From Bacteroidales bacterium (GTDB lineage Bacteria; Bacteroidota; Bacteroidia; Bacteroidales; UBA932), in the NCBI GenBank assembly GCA_017555925.1, contig JAFZFL010000234.1, forward strand, positions 1 through 11,485: a stretch of 11,485 nucleotides of DNA, written 5' to 3'. The translations under genes and the position numbers were made by a program. Below the pieces are notes generated by a model, which was given only the letters and a program-made list of their open reading frames with translations, was not told the origin of the DNA and ran no database searches. Positions 7,004 through 11,485 of this stretch are shown here, in pieces; the stretch's first letter is position 1, and each line of letters opens with the position of its first letter.

Positions 7004-8518
7004 CTATTTGTAGCTTTCTGGTCTCATTTGAGGGAAGAACAATACATCCTGAATTGTATTGTTATTTGTCATGAACATTGTAAGACGGTCAATTCCAATA
7101 CCCATTCCCGATGTTGGAGGCATACCGTACTCCAATGCACGGATAAAGTCCATATCTATGAACATAGCCTCATCATCACCCTTGTCCTTAAGTTTCAACT
7201 GCTCCTTGAAGCGCTCAAGCTGGTCAATAGGGTCATTAAGCTCACTATAGGCATTTGCAAGCTCCTTACCGCACACAAACAACTCAAAACGCTCTGTAAG
7301 CTCAGGATTTGTCCTGTGACGTTTTGTCAGAGGAGAAGTTGCTACAGGATAGTCTGTAATGAATGTAGGCTGAATAAGATGCTTTTCGCAATACTCGCCA
7401 AAGATGGCATCAATAAGTTTGCCCACTCCAAATGATTTGTCTACAGGCACATGCAGCTTGTTACAAACTTCTCTCAACTGAACCTCATCCATACCGGTTA
7501 CATCTACACCTGCATACTCTTTAATAGCTTCAAGCATAGGCAATCTTCTGAACTTGCCGCCAAACTCAACCTCATGCTCGCCAATCTGTACTTTTGTTTT
7601 GCCGTTAACAGCTACAGCAACCTCCGCAAGCATATTCTCAACAAACTCCATCATCCAGTTGTAGTCCTTGTATGCAACATAAATCTCCATACAGGTAAAC
7701 TCTGGGTTGTGGGTTCTGTCCATACCCTCATTTCTGAAGTTTCTCGAAAACTCATATACACCAGGATAACCGCCCACAATAAGTCTCTTCAAATACAACT
7801 CATTGGCAATACGCAAATAAAGAGGCATATCAAGGGTATTGTGGTGAGTTATGAACGGACGGGCAGTCGCTCCACCAGGAATTGGCTGCAATACAGGAGT
7901 TTCAACCTCAAGATAACCCTGGTTGTCAAAATAACGGCGCATTGTTGAGATAATCTTTGCACGTTTTACAAAGGTTTCCCTTACGTGAGGATTCACAATA
8001 AGGTCCACATATCTCTGGCGGTATCTTAGTTCAGGATCTGAGAAGGCATCAAACACCTCACCATCCTTCTCTTTAACAATTGGCAATACACGCAACGACT
8101 TGCTCAATACTGTAAGCTGTTTGGCATGTACAGAGATCTGGCCTGTCTGGGTAACAAATACAAAACCTTTAATACCAACAATATCTCCAATATCCAACAA
8201 TTTCTTGAACACCGTATTGTACAATGTTTTGTCCTCACCCTCACAAATCTCATCCCTCTTTATGTAAATCTGTATCTTACCTGTATCATCAAGAAGTTCA
8301 ATAAATGCCGCCGCACCCATAATTCTTCTGCTCATTATCCTGCCCGCTATAGATACATTCCACGGCTCCTCTGCATTTGCATTGAATTTGGCCGGAATCT
8401 CCGCAGCCTTGGCATTAACCTCATAAAGGGCTGCAGGATATGGCTCTATACCCAACTCTCTCATTTGAACAACAGCATTACGTCTGTTCAGTTCCTGTTC
8501 GTTAAAATTTGTCTCCAT
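7004..8518 (-). CDS. lysS: Lysyl-tRNA synthetase, class II
   Basis: A 504-residue protein, close to the usual bacterial length of about 505. It charges tRNA-Lys with lysine in the cytoplasm. An OB-fold anticodon-binding domain covers about 55-145 ([20 protein letters not shown] onward). The class II catalytic core follows. Motif 1 ends at [10 protein letters not shown] (201-210). Motif 2 spans [20 protein letters not shown] (261-280). Motif 3 is [11 protein letters not shown] (471-481), ending with the ATP-binding arginine R478. The lysine-site region [12 protein letters not shown] (386-397) is present. The ATG at 8518 gives the expected [14 protein letters not shown] start; no Shine-Dalgarno is seen. 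The gene is divergent from recJ with a probable promoter box at 8557-8564, and a strong terminator follows the TAG stop. As I recall, several Bacteroides homologues carry an extra C-terminal tail of about 70 residues that is absent here. Confidence 0.97.
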   Translation of the reverse strand: METNFNEQELNRRNAVVQMRELGIEPYPAALYEVNAKAAEIPAKFNANAEEPWNVSIAGRIMSRRIMGAAAFIELLDDTGKIQIYIKRDEICEGEDKTLYNTVFKKLLDIGDIVGIKGFVFVTQTGQISVHAKQLTVLSKSLRVLPIVKEKDGEVFDAFSDPELRYRQRYVDLIVNPHVRETFVKRAKIISTMRRYFDNQGYLEVETPVLQPIPGGATARPFITHHNTLDMPLYLRIANELYLKRLIVGGYPGVYEFSRNFRNEGMDRTHNPEFTCMEIYVAYKDYNWMMEFVENMLAEVAVAVNGKTKVQIGEHEVEFGGKFRRLPMLEAIKEYAGVDVTGMDEVQLREVCNKLHVPVDKSFGVGKLIDAIFGEYCEKHLIQPTFITDYPVATSPLTKRHRTNPELTERFELFVCGKELANAYSELNDPIDQLERFKEQLKLKDKGDDEAMFIDMDFIRALEYGMPPTSGMGIGIDRLTMFMTNNNTIQDVLFFPQMRPESYK

Positions 8519-8556
8519 TATGTATTATATTTTCTTAAATCAAAATCAGCTGGGCG

Positions 8557-8564
8557 CAAATTTA
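8557..8564 (-). promoter_or_regulatory. Putative -7 box for lysS
   Basis: The minus strand reads TAAATTTG, a full TAnnTTTG match, and the same word is found in front of moxR. Transcription would begin near 8551, about 33 bases before the lysS ATG. No TTTG is seen at the expected -33 position (about 8584-8588). Confidence 0.45.
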
Positions 8565-8607
8565 ATAAATTTTTAAAGAAATCTACTCATAAAAAGAATA
8601 AAATGAG

Positions 8608-8615
8608 TATCTTTG
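8608..8615 (+). promoter_or_regulatory. Putative -7 box for recJ
   Basis: TATCTTTG matches TAnnTTTG fully and ends six bases before the recJ ATG at 8622. A start at the usual distance would fall at about 8620-8622, giving an almost leaderless message. The -33 region (about 8584-8587) has no TTTG. Confidence 0.5.
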
Positions 8616-8621
8616 TGGGCT

Positions 8622-10367
8622 ATGGAAATAACCAATTTGGATAGGAAATGGATTGTTAAGGAACCGGGCAACCCGGCTCAAGTAAGACAATTGGCGCAAA
8701 GCCTTGGCGTTGACCCGGTTTTGGCCAATCTTCTTGTGCAACGCGGCATTCATACATTTGAAGAGGCAAGAAGATTTTTCCGTCCGGATCTCTCAATGCT
8801 TCATGACCCTTTCCTTATGAAGGATATGCACCAGGCTGTTGACAGGCTTCATGAGGCAGTATGCAAAGGTGAAAAGATTCTTATCTACGGAGACTACGAC
8901 GTAGATGGAACAACAGCTGTAGCACTTGTCTACAAATTTATCAAAGGACAGCTCAACGGAATAGTTGACTATTACATTCCCGACAGATATAACGAAGGTT
9001 ATGGCGTTTCCTACAAAGGAATAGATTGGGCCTATGAAAACGGCTTTACCCTGATAATCTCATTGGACTGCGGCATTAAAGCGGTAGAAAAGGTAAGATA
9101 TGCCACAGGCAAGGGTATTGATTTCATTATCTGCGACCACCACCTTCCGGATGAGGAGCTTCCAGCTGCAATTGCCACACTTGATCCCAAACGTGATGAC
9201 TGCAACTATCCGTTCGATGATTTGTGCGGTTGTGGTGTAGGATTCAAATTTGTCCAGGGTTATGCCCAGAAATATGGAATTCCTTTTGAAAAGATACAAC
9301 CTCTGCTCGATCTTGTTGCGGTAAGTATTGCAGCTGACCTTGTATCAGTTACAGATGAGAACCGCGTATTGGCTTTCTACGGACTCAAACAGATCAATGA
9401 GTCTCCAGGAAAGGGACTCCTTTCGATGATAAAGTTGAGCGGTCTTGACAAACACCGTATCACACTTGATGATATAGTATTCAAAATTGGCCCCCGCATC
9501 AATGCTGCAGGAAGAATGGAGAGCGGGCGTATGGCCGTTGATTTGCTCACTTCACGCAATGAAGAGGATGCCATAAAGATTGGTGCAACAATCAACGTCC
9601 ACAATAACGACCGTAAGAACATAGACAGGGAGATAACCATTGAGGCAATAAAGATGGCTAAGGAGCAACCTGGCTTTGCAGGAAAGAAATCTACCATTGT
9701 ATATAATCCGTCATGGCATAAAGGCGTTGTGGGTATTGTTGCAAGCCGCCTTGTTGAGGCCTATTACCGTCCTACCATTGTGCTTACAAACTCCAATGGC
9801 TTTGTTACCGGATCAGCAAGAAGTATAGCCGGCTTTGATTTGTATGAGGCAATTGAAAAGTGTTCCGACCTTTTGGAAAACTTTGGCGGACACACATACG
9901 CGGCTGGTCTTACACTTAAAGAGGAGAATTTGCAGATTTTTGTAGACCGCTTTGAGAGTTATGTAAAGGAGAAGATTACAAAAGAGATTCTTACTCCTAT
10001 AATTCACATAGACTCATTCCTTGAGTTCAAGCAGATTACCCCAAAATTCTTTAGAGTTTTAAAACAGTTCCAGCCATTCGGACCGGGCAATCTCTCTCCT
10101 GTATTCATAACAGAGAATGTTTATGACAATGGCAACGGCCGTAAAGTGGGAACAGATAACGGGCACTTGAAACTTGAACTTATTCAGGAGGATGAACCAT
10201 ACAGACACATATCTGCCATTGCATTCAACAAATCTGAACACTTTAACCACATGCAAATGGGAAACCCTGTAGATATCTGTTACTCAATAGCAGAGAACTA
10301 CTATAGGGGAATTGCCAACATCCAATTGAGGATTAAGGATATACACGACAGAGAAGATCTGTTTTAA
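8622..10367 (+). CDS. recJ: Single-stranded-DNA-specific exonuclease RecJ
   Basis: A 581-residue protein, the normal RecJ length. RecJ degrades single-stranded DNA 5' to 3' in recombination and mismatch/base-excision repair, using Mn/Mg. The DHH domain shows IYGDYDVDGTTA (88-99; D91, D93, D95), SLDCGI (147-152; D149) and the CDHH motif (171-174). The DHHA1 domain shows INAAGRM (293-299), SWHKGVVGIVASRL (364-377) and GGHTYAAGL (422-430). A C-terminal OB-like domain follows, with FQPFGPGN near the junction. I chose the ATG at 8622; the in-frame TTG at 8613 overlaps the likely -7 promoter box and so would not be transcribed. It is divergent from lysS and convergent with aroK, sharing a terminator hairpin at its 3' end. 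No sign of truncation. Confidence 0.96.
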   Translation: MEITNLDRKWIVKEPGNPAQVRQLAQSLGVDPVLANLLVQRGIHTFEEARRFFRPDLSMLHDPFLMKDMHQAVDRLHEAVCKGEKILIYGDYDVDGTTAVALVYKFIKGQLNGIVDYYIPDRYNEGYGVSYKGIDWAYENGFTLIISLDCGIKAVEKVRYATGKGIDFIICDHHLPDEELPAAIATLDPKRDDCNYPFDDLCGCGVGFKFVQGYAQKYGIPFEKIQPLLDLVAVSIAADLVSVTDENRVLAFYGLKQINESPGKGLLSMIKLSGLDKHRITLDDIVFKIGPRINAAGRMESGRMAVDLLTSRNEEDAIKIGATINVHNNDRKNIDREITIEAIKMAKEQPGFAGKKSTIVYNPSWHKGVVGIVASRLVEAYYRPTIVLTNSNGFVTGSARSIAGFDLYEAIEKCSDLLENFGGHTYAAGLTLKEENLQIFVDRFESYVKEKITKEILTPIIHIDSFLEFKQITPKFFRVLKQFQPFGPGNLSPVFITENVYDNGNGRKVGTDNGHLKLELIQEDEPYRHISAIAFNKSEHFNHMQMGNPVDICYSIAENYYRGIANIQLRIKDIHDREDLF

Positions 10368-10398
10368 AAAAGATGGCCGGATAACTCCAGCCATTTTA
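10368..10398. terminator. Bidirectional terminator between recJ and aroK
   Basis: ATGGC (10373-10377) pairs with GCCAT (10390-10394). Inside that stem, after one C/A mismatch, GG pairs with CC around a six-base loop. The stem is flanked by AAAAAAG on the left and TTTTATC on the right. Read leftward, it ends in CTTTTTT, a good terminator for aroK; read rightward, the T-run is shorter but usable for recJ. It fills the whole 31-base convergent gap. Confidence 0.75.
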
Positions 10399-10944
10399 TC
10401 ATTTGCAATCCTCAAACTCCACACTATTAAGTATCTCATCTATCACTTGGGGCAACTGACCGCTCTGCGTGCTTATTATACGCTTTGAGCAGGCTTTGTA
10501 TGCAGGCTCACGGGCATTCATGAGATTCTCTACATATATACCCAGTTCCTCCTCACTTTTACCTTGCAACAGAGGTCTGTTTGCCGTTCTTTTCCTCAAC
10601 CTTTTGACCAATTCATCCTTAGGGCAATAGAGATAGATTCCATAACACTTCTCCCGCACAAGTGCCGCACAGGCCTCTCTTGTTACAGTACCGCCGCCCA
10701 ACGCCAATATCAGATTGCCTTTTCCCCTTTCTGAACAACTCTCTATGATTTCCTTCAATGAATTGAACTCCTCCTGTCTGAATGCCTCTTCGCCATACTC
10801 TGCAAAGTAGGCACTTACAGTTGTATTATACTTCTCCTCAATATAGTGGTCAAGGTCTATAAACTTATAGCGCAAGAACTGCGCAAGATACCGGCCCACA
10901 GTACTCTTGCCTACACCCATAAAACCACATAAAGAGATAATCAT
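10399..10944 (-). CDS. aroK: Shikimate kinase
   Basis: A 181-residue protein, about the usual length. It phosphorylates shikimate to shikimate-3-phosphate with ATP in the chorismate pathway to aromatic amino acids. Walker A is GFMGVGKST (7-15). The shikimate-binding residues are visible: D32 in FIDLDHYIE, R56 in EEAFRQEE, the GGG at 83-85 in LALGGGTVT, and R146 in NAREPAYK. The lid loop is RTANRPLL (119-126). The ATG at 10944 lies just 15 bases after the stop of the topoisomerase A-subunit gene, so the two are very likely co-transcribed; AGGGCG a few bases upstream is a weak possible ribosome site. It is convergent with recJ at a shared terminator. All key residues are present, so it should be active. 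Confidence 0.96.
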   Translation of the reverse strand: MIISLCGFMGVGKSTVGRYLAQFLRYKFIDLDHYIEEKYNTTVSAYFAEYGEEAFRQEEFNSLKEIIESCSERGKGNLILALGGGTVTREACAALVREKCYGIYLYCPKDELVKRLRKRTANRPLLQGKSEEELGIYVENLMNAREPAYKACSKRIISTQSGQLPQVIDEILNSVEFEDCK

Positions 10945-10959
10945 ATTACTCGCCCTATA

Positions 10960-11485
10960 TTAAAATAGTGTTGGATTGTCGTCATTATCCCCAATATAGG
11001 TATCTGTCTCAGGCATACCTGATTGCATCTCTTTGTCCTGAACATCTTCCTGTGGCTCCTTTTCAAGAGGCTCAATAAAGGAGATTGAACTCACCTCAAA
11101 TGTTGTTGCTCTCTTACCTTTGGCCTTAAATCCTTTTTTGCCAATGAACTGTTCAACATCAATTACTTCATCTGGGCGTTTGCTGTGTTTGCCACCAAAC
11201 TTTATCATAACCTGAGGATATGCATCACAAGTCAGCTCCACAAATCGTGAACCCGGAGCATCTGATATAAAGAGAGATGCGGCATTTGAACTTGGCTCAA
11301 AACTGAAACGCTTTATATAATATGTTTCAGACTCACCGTCAAAATAGATTGCACTATAGGTCTTCTGGGTATCAAGTTTCTCCACCTTAAGAATTTCACC
11401 CTGATAACGGTTACTCAAATCATAGTTGGTAGTGTAGAAATTTCCATCTTTAAGTACAGCCAATATCTGATCATCATTATTGAAC
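10960..11485 (-). CDS. parC: DNA topoisomerase IV / gyrase-like subunit A, C-terminal part (partial, N-terminus off the window)
   Basis: The frame stays open through the right edge: 174 residues are visible before the TAA at 10960-10962, and an in-frame TTG at 11463 is internal, not a start. The sequence looks like the end of a GyrA/ParC-type C-terminal beta-pinwheel: repeats such as ILAVLKDGNFYTTNYDLSNR, then IGKKGFKAKGKRATTFEV. An acidic, low-complexity tail ending in GDNDDNPTLF follows. That tail and the position directly before aroK fit the Bacteroidales topoisomerase IV A subunit, which decatenates chromosomes together with ParE. The catalytic tyrosine domain is outside the window, so this rests on the C-terminal pattern and gene order. 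A gyrase A subunit or other DNA-binding protein remains possible. Confidence 0.75.
   Translation of the reverse strand, partial: FNNDDQILAVLKDGNFYTTNYDLSNRYQGEILKVEKLDTQKTYSAIYFDGESETYYIKRFSFEPSSNAASLFISDAPGSRFVELTCDAYPQVMIKFGGKHSKRPDEVIDVEQFIGKKGFKAKGKRATTFEVSSISFIEPLEKEPQEDVQDKEMQSGMPETDTYIGDNDDNPTLF

Noticed and set aside
8613..8621. TTG start for recJ adding three residues
   Set aside because: It overlaps the probable -7 promoter box; the ATG at 8622 is the better start.
8126..8644. A 172-codon rightward open frame upstream of recJ
   Set aside because: It is antisense to lysS, shows no domain and overlaps the recJ start in a different frame.
10960..11463. A stand-alone 167-residue protein starting at TTG 11463
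   Set aside because: The frame stays open to the window edge without a stop, and the residues match the end of a topoisomerase A-subunit C-terminal domain, so this is a partial gene.
1..11485. Mobile element, CRISPR array, tRNA or toxin-antitoxin system
   Set aside because: I saw no transposase or integrase motifs, no regularly spaced repeats, no tRNA-like cloverleaf and no unexplained gap over 100 bases.

Overview
The window reads as a chromosomal, mostly housekeeping segment from a member of the Bacteroidota, most likely order Bacteroidales. The evidence is the Bacteroidales-style neighbour sets (MoxR plus DUF58 protein; ExbB-ExbD-TonB with the GTITYIFKLK-type TonB end; topoisomerase IV A followed by shikimate kinase), A/T-rich leaders that mostly lack Shine-Dalgarno sequences, and several upstream TAnnTTTG boxes, the -7 element typical of this phylum. 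No rRNA, tRNA, CRISPR array, insertion sequence or phage gene is visible, and no gap between genes exceeds 100 bases.

Layout, left to right. A MoxR-family AAA+ ATPase and a DUF58 protein with a von Willebrand A-type metal site form a leftward operon that runs off the left edge. truA (tRNA pseudouridine synthase) is transcribed rightward, divergent from moxR, and its 3' end overlaps the end of a TonB-like gene by 14 bases. The leftward exbB-exbD-tonB set encodes a proton-motive-force energiser of outer-membrane transport and has its own good promoter. Next come a leftward MacB/FtsX-type ABC permease and a TrmH/SpoU RNA methyltransferase joined by an ATGA overlap, then lysS, which ends in a strong hairpin terminator placed directly in front of the methyltransferase start codon. 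recJ runs rightward, divergent from lysS. It meets the leftward aroK at a shared bidirectional terminator. The right edge holds the 3' end of a topoisomerase IV/gyrase A-subunit gene in the same operon as aroK.

Functionally, the segment mixes translation and tRNA/rRNA modification (truA, lysS, the SpoU methyltransferase), DNA repair and topology (recJ, parC), aromatic amino-acid synthesis (aroK) and envelope energy transduction or stress (exbBD-tonB, moxR-DUF58, ABC permease).

I see no clear novel multi-gene system. The points most worth checking are regulatory: the terminator in front of the methyltransferase, the crossed or overlapping divergent promoters, an intercistronic hairpin between exbB and exbD, and the coupling of an RNA methyltransferase to an orphan ABC permease. 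Three start positions that first look plausible (TTG codons at 6963, 8613 and 11463) were corrected.
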